Counted from the first letter of the stretch, positions 8,393-18,068 are shown. The stretch is 64,000 nt of DNA from Buttiauxella massiliensis (GCF_902500225.1 NZ_LR722650.1:186001-250000), one strand, 5' to 3'. The notes: a model not told the origin generated them from the sequence alone. Numbers and translations are program-made.

Positions 8393-11300
8393 ATGGAAAA
8401 CATAAAACCCTCACTGTCCTCATTATTCTCTCGCCTCGACGGCTTAATGCTACGCGACAGGCAACGCTTCTCCCGCCGGATACATGGCGCGAAGAAGGTG
8501 AAAAATCCTGAATCGCAGCAGGCGGTGTTAGAGGCACTGGCCCAGGAAATCGAAGCGGCAGCCGGTAAGGTTCTGCTGCGTGCAGCTTCGCGACCGAAAA
8601 TCACCTACCCAGAAAACTTGCCTGTCAGCCAGAAGAAACAGGACATTTACGATGCCATTCGTGACCATCAGGTGGTTATCGTGGCGGGGGAAACTGGCTC
8701 AGGTAAAACCACGCAGTTGCCAAAAATCTGCATGGAACTGGGGCGCGGGTTAACTGGGCTGATTGGTCACACGCAGCCGCGCCGTCTGGCGGCACGAACC
8801 GTTGCCAACCGTATTGCCGAAGAGCTGCAAACCGAACCGGGCGGGTGCGTCGGGTACAAGGTGCGTTTCACCGATCACGTCAGTGAAAACACCATGGTCA
8901 AACTGATGACCGACGGCATCCTGTTGGCGGAAATTCAGCAAGACCGTCTGCTAATGCAGTACGACACCATCATTATCGATGAAGCGCACGAACGTAGTCT
9001 GAACATCGATTTCCTGCTGGGCTATTTGCGTGAGTTATTGCCGCGTCGCCCGGATCTGAAAATCATCATCACTTCTGCGACCATCGATCCGCAACGCTTC
9101 TCACGTCATTTCAATAATGCGCCGATTATCGAAGTTTCTGGCCGTACTTACCCGGTGGAAGTGCGTTATCGCCCGATTGTTGAAGATGCTGACGATACCG
9201 ATCGCGACCAGCTACAGGCGATTTTTGATGCGGTGGATGAACTCGGTCATGAAAGTGCCGGAGACATTCTGATTTTCATGAGCGGCGAGCGTGAAATTCG
9301 CGACACCGCTGATGCGCTAAACAAGCTGAATCTGCCGCACACCGAAGTGCTGCCGCTGTATGCGCGCTTATCGAATAGCGAGCAAAACCGCGTCTTCCAG
9401 TCGCATGTGGGGCGTCGAATTGTGCTGGCAACCAACGTCGCGGAAACCTCGCTCACCGTTCCGGGCATTAAATACGTTATCGACCCGGGTACGGCGCGTA
9501 TCAGCCGTTACAGCTACCGCACCAAAGTGCAGCGTTTGCCGATTGAGCCAGTTTCCCAGGCTTCCGCCAACCAGCGTAAAGGCCGCTGCGGGCGCGTGTC
9601 TGACGGGATCTGTATTCGTCTGTATTCCGAGGACGATTTCCTGTCGCGCCCGGATTTTACCGATCCGGAAATTCTGCGTACTAACCTGGCATCCGTTATC
9701 TTGCAGATGACTTCGCTTGGCCTTGGCGATATTGCCGCGTTCCCGTTTGTGGAAGCGCCAGATAAACGCAATATTCAGGACGGTGTGCGCCTGCTTGAAG
9801 AGCTTGGCGCTATCACCAGCGAAGAAGATCTTAGCGTTTATAAACTCACCGCATCGGGCCGCCAGCTGGCGCAGTTACCTGTCGATCCGCGTCTGGCGCG
9901 AATGGTGCTGGAAGCGCAGAAATTTGGCTGCGTGCGTGAAGTGATGATCATCACCGCTGGCCTGTCGATTCAGGACCCGCGTGAACGCCCGATGGACAAA
10001 CAGCAGGCGTCAGATGAAAAACATCGTCGTTTCCACGACAAAGAATCTGATTTCCTGGCCTACGTGAACCTGTGGAACTACCTCGGCGAGCAGCAAAAAG
10101 AGCTTTCGTCTAACCAGTTCCGCCGCCAGTGCAAACTCGATTACCTGAACTACCTGCGTGTGCGTGAATGGCAGGATATTTACACCCAATTGCGCCAGGT
10201 GGTGAAAGAGCTGGGCTTGCCGATTAACAGCGAACCGGCGGATTTCCGCTCCGTTCACTGTGCCTTGCTGACCGGTTTGCTTTCCCATATCGGCCAGAAA
10301 GATGCCGATAAACAGGAATACACCGGCGCGCGTAACGCCCGTTTCTCTATCTTTCCAGGCTCCGGTTTATTTAAGAAACCGCCAAAATGGACGATCGTTG
10401 CCGAACTGGTAGAAACCAGCCGCTTGTGGGGGCGCATCGCGGCCCGTATCGACCCGGAATGGGTAGAGCCGCTGGCGCAGCATTTGTTAAAACGCTCTTA
10501 CAGCGAACCGCACTGGGAGAAATCGCAGGGCGCGGTGATGGCAACTGAAAAAGTCACGCTGTACGGCTTGCCGATTGTTGCTGCCCGCAACGTGAATTAC
10601 AGCCAGATTGACCCGGCACTTTGCCGTGAGCTGTTTATTCGCCACGCGTTGGTGGAAGGTGACTGGCAGACGCGCCATGCGTTCTTCCGCGACAACCTCA
10701 AGCTGCGTAATGAAATTGAAGAACTTGAACACAAATCCCGTCGTCGCGACATTCTGGTGGACGACGACACGCTGTTTGAGTTTTACGACCAGCGCATTGC
10801 TCACGATGTGATTTCTGCACGTCACTTTGATAACTGGTGGAAACAGGCCAGCAAAGAGACGCCGGATCTGCTCAATTTCGAAAAGAGCATGTTGATCAAA
10901 GAAGGCGCGGAACAAGTCAGCAAACTGGATTACCCGAACTTCTGGCATCAGGGCAATCTCAAGCTGCGCCTGACTTATCAGTTTGAACCGGGCGCGGATG
11001 CCGATGGTGTGACGGTGCATATTCCGCTGCCGCTATTAAACCAGGTCGAAGAGGCCGGGTTTGAGTGGCAAATTCCGGGCGTGCGCCGTGAACTGGTTAT
11101 TGCGCTGATTAAGTCATTGCCTAAGCCAGTACGCCGTAACTTTGTGCCTGCGCCAAACTACGCCGAAGCGTTTTTAGGCCGTGCCACGCCGCTGGAACTG
11201 CCGCTGCTGGAAAGTTTAGAGCGTGAATTCCGTCGTATGTCGGGCATTACTATCGACCGCGAAGACTGGCATTGGGATCAGGTGCCCGATCACCTGAAAA

Positions 11301-12292
11301 TGACTTTCCGTATCGTCGATGAAAACAATAAGAAACTCAAAGAGGGTAAAGACCTCACCGAGTTGAAAGGTGGGCTGAAAGAGAAAGTCCAGCAAACGCT
11401 CTCGGCTGTAGCCGATGACGGTATTGAACAAAGCGGTTTGCATATCTGGAGTTTTGGCTCGCTTCCGGAAAGCTACGAGCAGAAACGCGGTAACTATCGC
11501 ATGAAGGCCTTCCCGGCGCTGGTGGATGAAAAAGAGAGCGTGGCAATCAAGCTATTTGATAACCCGCTTGAGCAGCAACAGGCAATGTGGCGTGGTTTGC
11601 GCCGTTTGCTGCTGCTTAACATCCCATCGCCGATTAAATACCTGCATGAAAAGCTGCCGAACAAAGCCAAACTCGGCCTGTACTTCAACCCGTACGGCAA
11701 AGTCATGGATTTGATCGACGACTGTATTTCTTGCGGCGTGGACAAGCTGATCGCGCAGGCGGGCGGCCCGGTGTGGAGTGAAGAGGGCTTTGCAGCTTTG
11801 CATGAGCAAGTGCGTGCAGAACTCAACGAAACCGTGGTGGAAATTGCGAAGCAGGTCGAGCAAATCCTCACTGCCGTTTTCAACATTAACAAACGGCTGA
11901 AAGGGCGCGTGGATATGACCATGGCGCTGGGTCTGTCGGATGTAAAAGCCCAAATGAGCGGGCTGGTTTATCGCGGTTTTGTCACCGGAAACGGCTACAA
12001 ACGTTTGGGCGATACGCTGCGTTACCTGAATGCCATTGAGAAACGCCTCGAGAAAATGGCCGTCGATCCGCATCGTGACCGCGTGCAAATGCTGAAAGTG
12101 GAACACGTGCAGCAAACCTGGCAGCAGTGGCTGAACAAACTGCCGCCAGCACGCCGGGTTGACGAAGACGTGCAGGAGATCCGCTGGATGATCGAAGAGC
12201 TGCGTGTGAGCTTCTTTGCGCAGCAATTGGGTACGCCTTATCCGATTTCTGATAAGCGTATTTTACAGGCGATGGAACAGATTACGGCGTAA
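8393..12292 (+). CDS. hrpA: ATP-dependent RNA helicase HrpA
   Basis: 1299 residues, within one residue of E. coli HrpA and collinear with it. A DEAH-box RNA helicase: Walker A GETGSGKTTQLP, DEAH in IIIDEAHERS, SAT in ITSATID, and motif VI QRKGRCGRV. The winged-helix, ratchet and OB-fold regions follow, then the long C-terminal DUF3418 part peculiar to bacterial HrpA. Family knowledge: HrpA resolves stalled or collided ribosomes on mRNA and affects fimbrial mRNA processing. The start is fixed by the N-terminal alignment. The only sequence between it and the ERIC repeat is about 48 bases, so the ERIC probably lies in its 5' leader or promoter zone. Confidence 0.97.
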   Translation: MENIKPSLSSLFSRLDGLMLRDRQRFSRRIHGAKKVKNPESQQAVLEALAQEIEAAAGKVLLRAASRPKITYPENLPVSQKKQDIYDAIRDHQVVIVAGETGSGKTTQLPKICMELGRGLTGLIGHTQPRRLAARTVANRIAEELQTEPGGCVGYKVRFTDHVSENTMVKLMTDGILLAEIQQDRLLMQYDTIIIDEAHERSLNIDFLLGYLRELLPRRPDLKIIITSATIDPQRFSRHFNNAPIIEVSGRTYPVEVRYRPIVEDADDTDRDQLQAIFDAVDELGHESAGDILIFMSGEREIRDTADALNKLNLPHTEVLPLYARLSNSEQNRVFQSHVGRRIVLATNVAETSLTVPGIKYVIDPGTARISRYSYRTKVQRLPIEPVSQASANQRKGRCGRVSDGICIRLYSEDDFLSRPDFTDPEILRTNLASVILQMTSLGLGDIAAFPFVEAPDKRNIQDGVRLLEELGAITSEEDLSVYKLTASGRQLAQLPVDPRLARMVLEAQKFGCVREVMIITAGLSIQDPRERPMDKQQASDEKHRRFHDKESDFLAYVNLWNYLGEQQKELSSNQFRRQCKLDYLNYLRVREWQDIYTQLRQVVKELGLPINSEPADFRSVHCALLTGLLSHIGQKDADKQEYTGARNARFSIFPGSGLFKKPPKWTIVAELVETSRLWGRIAARIDPEWVEPLAQHLLKRSYSEPHWEKSQGAVMATEKVTLYGLPIVAARNVNYSQIDPALCRELFIRHALVEGDWQTRHAFFRDNLKLRNEIEELEHKSRRRDILVDDDTLFEFYDQRIAHDVISARHFDNWWKQASKETPDLLNFEKSMLIKEGAEQVSKLDYPNFWHQGNLKLRLTYQFEPGADADGVTVHIPLPLLNQVEEAGFEWQIPGVRRELVIALIKSLPKPVRRNFVPAPNYAEAFLGRATPLELPLLESLEREFRRMSGITIDREDWHWDQVPDHLKMTFRIVDENNKKLKEGKDLTELKGGLKEKVQQTLSAVADDGIEQSGLHIWSFGSLPESYEQKRGNYRMKAFPALVDEKESVAIKLFDNPLEQQQAMWRGLRRLLLLNIPSPIKYLHEKLPNKAKLGLYFNPYGKVMDLIDDCISCGVDKLIAQAGGPVWSEEGFAALHEQVRAELNETVVEIAKQVEQILTAVFNINKRLKGRVDMTMALGLSDVKAQMSGLVYRGFVTGNGYKRLGDTLRYLNAIEKRLEKMAVDPHRDRVQMLKVEHVQQTWQQWLNKLPPARRVDEDVQEIRWMIEELRVSFFAQQLGTPYPISDKRILQAMEQITA

Positions 12293-12317
12293 GCCCGACT
12301 CCACTTCTATACTCCAT

Positions 12318-12340
12318 GAGCGGTCAAATTCTGACCGCTC
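12318..12340 (+). terminator. Stem-loop between hrpA and the SDR gene
   Basis: GAGCGGTCA and TGACCGCTC form a 9-bp stem with a five-base loop just after hrpA. No U-tract follows, so it may be a weak terminator or only an mRNA-end structure. Confidence 0.4.
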
Positions 12341-12355
12341 CACTGGGGTCCTCTC

Positions 12356-13120
12356 ATGAAACGATTAGCCGATAAAGTTGCCATTGTTACCGGAGCCAGT
12401 TCTGGCATCGGATATGTCACCGCCAAACTGTTCGCCGCTGAAGGCGCAAAAGTGGTCGTTGGTGCCAGACGTGAAGCCGAACTTGCTCAACTGGTTGATG
12501 AAATCATAGCTGCGGGAGGCGAGGCCGTCGCCGTAACGGGCGATGTGCGCGAAGAAGCCTACGCTAAAGCGCTGGTGGAAAAAGCGGTGCAAACATGGGG
12601 GCGTCTGGATATCGCCTTTAATAATGCCGGAACGTTGGGTGAAAATGGCCCGAGTACTGAAGTCTCAGCGGAAGGGTTTGCCAATGCGGTGGCCATCAAC
12701 CTAACCGGATCTTTCCTCGGAGCTAAACACCAGATTGCCGAAATGCTCAAACACGGCGGTGGCTCAGTGATCTTTACGTCTACGTTCGTCGGCTATTCCT
12801 TCGCATTCCCACAAGTCGCCTCATATGCCGCCAGCAAAGCCGGGTTAATTGGGCTAACGCAGGCGTTAGCAACGGAATTTGGCCCGCAGAATATTCGCGT
12901 GAATTCAGTTTTACCGGGCGCAGTGGATACCGATATGTATCGCGATATGAATGATACGGCGGAATCGCAGGCATTCATCACGGGGTTGCATGCGCTCAAA
13001 CGGGTAGGTAAACCGGAAGAAATCGCGCGAGCGGTACTTTGGCTCGCGTCTGATGAATCTTCGTTTGTGACGGGTACCGCTTCACTGGTGGATGGCGGGG
13101 CATCAATTAACGGCGTTTAA
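12356..13120 (+). CDS. SDR family NAD(P)-dependent oxidoreductase
   Basis: 254 residues, a classical short-chain dehydrogenase/reductase. The cofactor motif is TGASSGIG (residues about 12-19). NNAG is present as FNNAGTLGENG, the catalytic Ser lies in VIFTSTFVG, and Tyr/Lys in SYAASKAG. The end has LASDESSFVTGTASLVDGG. The Arg in GARREAELAQL hints at NADPH preference. The substrate cannot be told from sequence. It stands alone between a weak hairpin and a good terminator. Confidence 0.88.
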   Translation: MKRLADKVAIVTGASSGIGYVTAKLFAAEGAKVVVGARREAELAQLVDEIIAAGGEAVAVTGDVREEAYAKALVEKAVQTWGRLDIAFNNAGTLGENGPSTEVSAEGFANAVAINLTGSFLGAKHQIAEMLKHGGGSVIFTSTFVGYSFAFPQVASYAASKAGLIGLTQALATEFGPQNIRVNSVLPGAVDTDMYRDMNDTAESQAFITGLHALKRVGKPEEIARAVLWLASDESSFVTGTASLVDGGASINGV

Positions 13121-13128
13121 GTTTAGTG

Positions 13129-13178
13129 ATACCTCCGAAACACAGCATTGAGTTTGTCGTTCGGGGGTATTTTTTTGC
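13129..13178 (+). terminator. Terminator after the SDR gene
   Basis: ATACCTCCGAA (13129-13139) pairs with TTCGGGGGTAT (13160-13170) across a 20-base loop and is followed by a run of seven T. It separates the SDR gene from the microcompartment locus. Confidence 0.7.
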
Positions 13179-13301
13179 TGCCTTGCAAAACAACCGGGCA
13201 AAATAATCCTTCTCCTGCACAAGCATTCGTAGCCTGTTTTAAATCTCCCCATGCTAGCTTAAAACCCTCTTTTGCGTTTGGTGTTCATAGGTATTTAAGC
13301 G

Positions 13302-14426
13302 ATGGCGAATCATTTTTTCTCCTGTCCAAAAATTTATTTTGGTGAAGAGGCGATAAACTCACTAAGTACGTTAAATAATAAAAGAGTCGCCATCGTCACG
13401 GATGATTTTATGGTGTCATCCGGTAAGACACGTTATCTGATAGATGTTATGCCCCATGCCGCAATATCCATATTTAGTGAGGTGAAACCAGACCCGAATA
13501 TCGATATTTTAAAAGCAGGTGCTGAAAAATTTAAAGCGTTCAAACCAAACGTGATTATCGCTTTGGGTGGTGGCTCAGCGCTGGATGCGGCAAAAGGCAT
13601 TAAAGTCACACTTGAAGAACATTATCGCTCCCATTCGATTGAGCTGATTGCGATTCCAACCACCAGTGGTTCAGGCTCTGAAGTCACTTCGTACGCGATA
13701 ATTTCTGACCCACAAAATGGCCGTAAATATCCCTTAGTGGCGCAAGAGCTGGTCCCCGATATTGCCATTCTTGACCCCTATCTGGTGCTGAGCATCCCGC
13801 GGCATATTACCGTCGACACCGGAATGGATGTGCTGACGCATGCGATTGAAGCGCTGGTTTCGACTGGGGCGAATGATTTCAGCGACGCGCTGGCGGAAAA
13901 GGCGATAGCGATAGTCTGGCAGTATTTACCACAGGTCTGTCACGATGAGAGCAACCTGGCGTTTCGTTCGCATATCCATAATGCTTCCTGCATGGCTGGC
14001 ATGTCCTTTAATTCTTCCGGTCTTGGACTGGTTCACGGCATGGCGCACGCTATTGGTGGCATGCTGCATATTCCCCACGGCAAAATTAATGCCATGCTGT
14101 TGCCGCTGATTATTGAATTTAATGCCGCTGGGTCGACGCCGCTCACACTCGAACGTTATATCAAATGTGCTCGTATTATCGGTGTTGATCATGAAAATCC
14201 GCAGATTGCTATTTCCCATCTGGTCAAAAATATCCGCCTTATTAATCGCCAGTTTGGTATTCCGGCCACTTTAAAAGAGTTGGGTACCGAGAAGGCGTTA
14301 TTTGAGTCGTTGCGCCAGCCGCTAATTGATGCGGCGCTTGCCGATGGTTGCACAATAACCAATCCACGTCAGCCCACGGTGCAGGATATTGACCGGTTAC
14401 TTTCACTTATTTATCAGGCCGCTTAG
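13302..14426 (+). CDS. Iron-containing alcohol dehydrogenase, microcompartment-associated (PduQ-like)
   Basis: A 374-residue group III alcohol dehydrogenase. The NAD loop is ALGGGSALDAAKG; the iron-ligand region is visible in DTGMDVLTHAIEA (Asp, His) and LVHGMAHAIGG...IPHGK (two His). In this locus it should reduce propanal to 1-propanol, regenerating the NAD+ used by the aldehyde dehydrogenase. It is the first gene of the left arm. Its stop is followed within three bases by the PduL gene. There is no clear N-terminal encapsulation helix. The ribosome site is weak (TTTAAGCG before the ATG). Confidence 0.88.
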   Translation: MANHFFSCPKIYFGEEAINSLSTLNNKRVAIVTDDFMVSSGKTRYLIDVMPHAAISIFSEVKPDPNIDILKAGAEKFKAFKPNVIIALGGGSALDAAKGIKVTLEEHYRSHSIELIAIPTTSGSGSEVTSYAIISDPQNGRKYPLVAQELVPDIAILDPYLVLSIPRHITVDTGMDVLTHAIEALVSTGANDFSDALAEKAIAIVWQYLPQVCHDESNLAFRSHIHNASCMAGMSFNSSGLGLVHGMAHAIGGMLHIPHGKINAMLLPLIIEFNAAGSTPLTLERYIKCARIIGVDHENPQIAISHLVKNIRLINRQFGIPATLKELGTEKALFESLRQPLIDAALADGCTITNPRQPTVQDIDRLLSLIYQAA

Positions 14427-14428
14427 TT

Positions 14429-15085
14429 ATGAATGATATTCAGCACCAAGCCGAATGGCTCACCCGGCAAATTATGCAGGAATTAGCTGCCGGTAAAAAT
14501 CCCGCACCGTTAATGATTCCGGTGGGCGTTTCTAACCGCCATATTCACCTGTGCCGCGAAGATATGGACGTGTTGTTCGGTTACTGCTCCACGTTAACTC
14601 GCATGAAAGCGGTGAAGCAGCCTGGGCAGTTTGCCGCAGAAGAAACGGTGACATTGCACACCCCAAAAGGCGATATCCCGAATGTCAGGGTTTTAGGGCC
14701 GTTACGCAGTTCAACGCAGATTGAAATCTCTGTGGCAGATAGTTTCGTGCTTGGGGTGAAAGCGCCAGTACGCATGTCTGGCGATCTGGATGATTCGCCG
14801 GGCATTGAAATTATCGGCCCCAAAGGGCGCGTCGTGAAACCACACGGAACCATTGTTGCCTGGCGCCACATTCATATTTCCCCGCAGGAAGCTGAACTGC
14901 ACGGTCTGCGAGATGGGATGGAAATTGATATTCAGGCTGATGGTTTGCGGGCAGGGGTGCTAGGCCACGTTGTGGTACGAGTCAGTGCTGATGCGGTGCT
15001 TGAACTCCATGTTGATGTGGAAGAGGCCAACGGATTAGGGCTGCGCAACGGCGATCTGGTTTATCGAATCAATCAAGCCAATTGA
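14429..15085 (+). CDS. pduL: Phosphate propanoyltransferase (PduL family)
   Basis: 218 residues. It converts propanoyl-CoA plus phosphate to propanoyl-phosphate plus CoA, recycling CoA inside the shell. Two PduL beta-barrel domains can be seen, with zinc-ligand histidines in VGVSNRHIHLC and VAWRHIHISPQE. The N-terminal amphipathic stretch IQHQAEWLTRQIMQEL before the first domain looks like an encapsulation peptide. It is tightly packed between the alcohol dehydrogenase and flavoprotein genes. Not homologous to Pta. Confidence 0.93.
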   Translation: MNDIQHQAEWLTRQIMQELAAGKNPAPLMIPVGVSNRHIHLCREDMDVLFGYCSTLTRMKAVKQPGQFAAEETVTLHTPKGDIPNVRVLGPLRSSTQIEISVADSFVLGVKAPVRMSGDLDDSPGIEIIGPKGRVVKPHGTIVAWRHIHISPQEAELHGLRDGMEIDIQADGLRAGVLGHVVVRVSADAVLELHVDVEEANGLGLRNGDLVYRINQAN

Positions 15086-15098
15086 TGTGAGGGATGCT

Positions 15099-15845
15099 AT
15101 GGAACATCAGACTTTATCCCAACGGTTGGACTTGCTGATTGCGGGGTTGCTAGAACAAAAACGTCGTGAGTTAAACGCCGGACGTAAAAAAGTCCGCGTG
15201 GTGGTAACGGGCGATAACTTCAGCACACTGCCTGCGACATTGCTCAGCCTCGCGGCTCTGGATCGCGCGGGATATCAATTACTGGTGACATTTTCCCATA
15301 GCGCCAGCGTATCCGGGTTGAAAGCGGCTTACATCAACGAGGTCGATTCGATTTGTGCCGGGGCGCTTTATTCCGAACAAGAACCCGTAGCGGGTGAAGA
15401 TGATTACAGCAGCATGTTTTTACCTGCACTTTCCACCAACAGCCTGAGTAAAATTGCACTGGGTATCAGAGACAACCTCGCGAGCTCATGGGTGTTTCAT
15501 GCGCTGAGTCGGCGCACAAAGGTGATTGCCACATTGAATCCGGAATGCGTGAGCTGCGAAAAAAACGGGTTTACGCTTCCGCTACTTTCACGCCTCTCAG
15601 AGTACGTCACCACACTGGAGCAATACGGAATTGTGATTGCAGGTAAAAAAGCATCCAGCTCCCATCATCGCCACATCGGTAAAGCCGGCAAATCAGTCAG
15701 CTTACAAAAACACCTGATTACGCTTAGCGACATCCGCACTTTATCCAGAACGGAAAACTTACATATCGAAAGTCATTCGCTGATTACACCTGCCGCGCAG
15801 GATGAAATCCGCCGTCAGAACATCACTGTTATTCAGGGATCGTAG
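15099..15845 (+). CDS. Microcompartment-associated flavoprotein-like protein
   Basis: About 248 residues. The N-terminal part (VRVVVTGDNFSTLPATLLSLAALDRAGYQLLVTFSHSAS) looks like a Rossmann-type flavoprotein fold of the Flavoprotein/HFCD type. The C-terminus ends in SHSLITPAAQDEIRRQNITVI, a segment shared with small proteins of ethanolamine and glycyl-radical microcompartment loci. Start: GTG 15087 is in frame, but GAGGG at 15089-15093 places the start at ATG 15099. It lies between pduL and the vertex protein gene. Its reaction is unknown; a redox or cofactor-maintenance role is inference. Confidence 0.65.
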   Translation: MEHQTLSQRLDLLIAGLLEQKRRELNAGRKKVRVVVTGDNFSTLPATLLSLAALDRAGYQLLVTFSHSASVSGLKAAYINEVDSICAGALYSEQEPVAGEDDYSSMFLPALSTNSLSKIALGIRDNLASSWVFHALSRRTKVIATLNPECVSCEKNGFTLPLLSRLSEYVTTLEQYGIVIAGKKASSSHHRHIGKAGKSVSLQKHLITLSDIRTLSRTENLHIESHSLITPAAQDEIRRQNITVIQGS

Positions 15846-15853
15846 GAGGATTT

Positions 15854-16123
15854 ATGTATCTGGCAAAAGTCACATGTGCGCTGGTTTCAACAACCAAGCA
15901 TGCCTCACTAAATGGCTGCAAATTGTTAGTCGTTGCACGTCTGGATGAAAACCATCAACCGACAGGTACCGCACAGGTGGCAGTAGATTGTGTGGGGGCA
16001 GGGAACGGTGAAATTGTCATCGTCACGACCGGGAGTTCCGCTCGCATGAGTAATAGCAAAGAACATTCGGTCATTGATGCGGCGGTTGTCGGCATTGTTG
16101 ATGCACTAGTTTCGAACGCTTAG
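15854..16123 (+). CDS. EutN/CcmL-type microcompartment vertex protein
   Basis: 89 residues, the size of a BMC-P pentamer subunit that caps the vertices of the polyhedral shell. It starts MYLAKV, has the LNGCKLLVV strand, and the pore region GAGNGEIVIVTTGSSAR, all typical of EutN/CcmL/PduN. The conserved end DAAVVGIVD is present. AGGAGG stands just upstream of the ATG. The presence of a pentamer gene supports a closed shell. Confidence 0.93.
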   Translation: MYLAKVTCALVSTTKHASLNGCKLLVVARLDENHQPTGTAQVAVDCVGAGNGEIVIVTTGSSARMSNSKEHSVIDAAVVGIVDALVSNA

Positions 16124-16135
16124 CGAGGAACAGAT

Positions 16136-16654
16136 ATGTCAGAACAATCAACATCACTCGACAACTGGATAACTTCCGCGATCACGCGCCAATTACCTGA
16201 ACGGCGGCTTTCACTGAGTCTGGAAGATGCAGTTGCATTAGGGGGGTATGCCTGTCTCGAAGCCCAGGCGTTCGACATCCCGATAGTGTTCAGTCTTGTC
16301 GATGCCTGCGGCCATCAACGTTACTTTTTCAGTCAGGATAATGCGCTGTTGGTCAGCCATAGCCTTGCTTTTCAGAAAGCCTGGACGGCCGTAGCGCTCA
16401 AAATGGCAACTCACGAATTAACGCCTCTTGTGCAGCCAGGCGCTGAACTTTATGGCCTCCAGCACGAAAAAGGAATCTGTTGTTTTGGTGGCGGTGTGCC
16501 GTGCTGGTCGCGTGGTGCGTTGGTTGGTGCCATCGGGATTAGCGGCGGAAGTGTTGAACAGGATCTGGCTATTGCCCGCAACACACTACGCCGTTTCAGC
16601 AGTGAACATTTTATTCTGACGAGTAGAAAACAACCAGATATATCAGAGTTGTAG
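16136..16654 (+). CDS. PduO C-terminal-like/GlcG-HbpS family protein
   Basis: 172 residues with one GlcG/HbpS (DUF336) domain: LSLEDAVALGGYACLEAQAFDIPIVFSLVDACG at the start and GALVGAIGISGGSVEQDLAIA at the end. The latter matches the C-terminal domain of PduO, which binds haem or cobalamin-like ligands in some homologues. The N-terminal adenosyltransferase domain of PduO is absent, which fits a B12-independent pathway. Its job in glycyl-radical microcompartments is not established. A short amphipathic N-terminus (DNWITSAITRQL) could target it to the shell. Confidence 0.8.
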   Translation: MSEQSTSLDNWITSAITRQLPERRLSLSLEDAVALGGYACLEAQAFDIPIVFSLVDACGHQRYFFSQDNALLVSHSLAFQKAWTAVALKMATHELTPLVQPGAELYGLQHEKGICCFGGGVPCWSRGALVGAIGISGGSVEQDLAIARNTLRRFSSEHFILTSRKQPDISEL

Positions 16655-16730
16655 GGAGATAAGCGTCAGCGCCATCCACCCTTTGCGTCAATGTAATCGG
16701 AGGGGGGTTGCGCTTATCCGGCCTACGTAA
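16652..16730. repeat. REP/BIME-like palindromic sequence
   Basis: GTAGGGAGATAAGCGTCAGCGCC... and, about 50 bases on, GCGCTTATCCGGCCTAC are the two arms of a typical REP/BIME unit, in the gap between the PduO-like and kinase genes. Such elements often stabilise upstream mRNA or attenuate transcription. Confidence 0.7.
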
Positions 16731-16757
16731 ATATACGTTGATTTTGGGATTATCAAT

Positions 16758-17957
16758 ATGTCCATTGCTTCACTGGTTTTAGTGATTAACTGCGGGTCGT
16801 CCTCGCTGAAATTTTCGCTGATCTCTTTTACTGATGGTGAGCCAGTGCTTTCAGGGCTGGCTGAAAAGCTCGGGCTTGATGAAGCCAGTATTACGTTTAA
16901 AGACCAGGCGGGTAACAAATACAGCCAGACATTACCGGAGTCCAGCCATCTTAGTGCGTTGAAAATCCTTTTTAACGAACTGAACCAACGCCAACTGCTG
17001 CCAGCGGTTAAAGCGATAGGGCACCGGGTTGCCCACGGCGGGAGCGAGTTTAAACAGTCCGTGGCAATCAACAGCGATGTGATTGAAAAGATCCGCGCGC
17101 TTTCGGTACTGGCACCGTTACACAATCCCGCCAATCTTGTTGGCATTGAAGCGACGATGGTACTCCTGCCAGACGTTGCGCAAGTTGCGGTATTTGATAC
17201 GGCGTTTCACCAGACTTTAGCCCCGGAAGCCTATACCTACGCTATCCCGCTGGAATATCAGGAACGTTATCAGGTACGGCGTTACGGTTTTCACGGTACA
17301 TCTCATCGTTACATTGCTGCTGAGGCACTCACCGCATTTGATCTCAACCCGGCCGACCACGGCATTCTGATTGCCCATTTGGGAAATGGCTCATCGGTAT
17401 GTGCTGTGAAAAACGGCAAAAGCGTGGATACATCTATGGGAATGACACCGCTGGAAGGGCTGGTGATGGGAACGCGTTGTGGTGATCTGGATTTTGGCGC
17501 CGCGGCTTATATAGCCTCATCTACCGGGCAATCGATCGAATCACTCTACAAAATGGTGAACAACCAATCCGGATTGTATGGGCTGTCGGGGTTGTCCAGT
17601 GACTGTCGCACTTTGCAGGAGGCTCGTAGCCAGGGTCATGCGCGTGCAACGCTGGCGATTGATGTCATGGTTCATCGTCTGACACGCCATTTAGGCGGGC
17701 ATTTAACTTCACTTCATCGTCTTGATGCTCTGATTTTTACAGGTGGAATCGGTGAGAACTCGTCATTGGTCAGGGAGTTGACAGTCAAACGGCTCGGCGT
17801 GTTCGGTCTGCAACTTGATGAAGAGAAGAATCAACAGGCTTTTGGTGGGCGCAGCTGTGTTATTTCGAAAGCAAACAGTCCGCTGGTGGCCGTATTATCG
17901 ACCAATGAAGAAAAAATGATTGCGATGGATGCAGCCGCTATTACTTCTGCTTTGTAA
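16758..17957 (+). CDS. pduW: Acetate/propionate kinase (PduW-like)
   Basis: 399 residues, ASKHA-fold acyl kinase: phosphate-1 motif VINCGSSSLKFSL, AIGHRVAHGG, substrate and phosphate site VAVFDTAFHQT, RRYGFHGTSH, IAHLGNGSSV and LIFTGGIGENS, in AckA order. It turns propanoyl-phosphate (from PduL) plus ADP into propanoate plus ATP, the energy-yielding step. Lies at the end of the left arm, set off from the PduO-like gene by a REP sequence and from pduA by a leader with a stem-loop. By sequence alone it could also act on acetate. Confidence 0.92.
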   Translation: MSIASLVLVINCGSSSLKFSLISFTDGEPVLSGLAEKLGLDEASITFKDQAGNKYSQTLPESSHLSALKILFNELNQRQLLPAVKAIGHRVAHGGSEFKQSVAINSDVIEKIRALSVLAPLHNPANLVGIEATMVLLPDVAQVAVFDTAFHQTLAPEAYTYAIPLEYQERYQVRRYGFHGTSHRYIAAEALTAFDLNPADHGILIAHLGNGSSVCAVKNGKSVDTSMGMTPLEGLVMGTRCGDLDFGAAAYIASSTGQSIESLYKMVNNQSGLYGLSGLSSDCRTLQEARSQGHARATLAIDVMVHRLTRHLGGHLTSLHRLDALIFTGGIGENSSLVRELTVKRLGVFGLQLDEEKNQQAFGGRSCVISKANSPLVAVLSTNEEKMIAMDAAAITSAL

Positions 17958-18068
17958 TAAATGTGGATTTTATTGTCCAGGGGTTTTCGAGATAACAAGA
18001 TAATCAAGCTAACGGGCAAAACATTTTGTCCTGATATCCCTAGTATCATATTACGTAAATATATTACG

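Noticed and set aside
10487-11020. 177-codon minus-strand frame inside hrpA
   Set aside because: Antisense shadow of hrpA without start signals.
11552-12226. 224-codon frame on the minus strand inside hrpA
   Set aside because: It is antisense to a highly conserved helicase gene and arises from the codon bias of that gene; the translation is His/Phe/Gln-rich and unlike real proteins.
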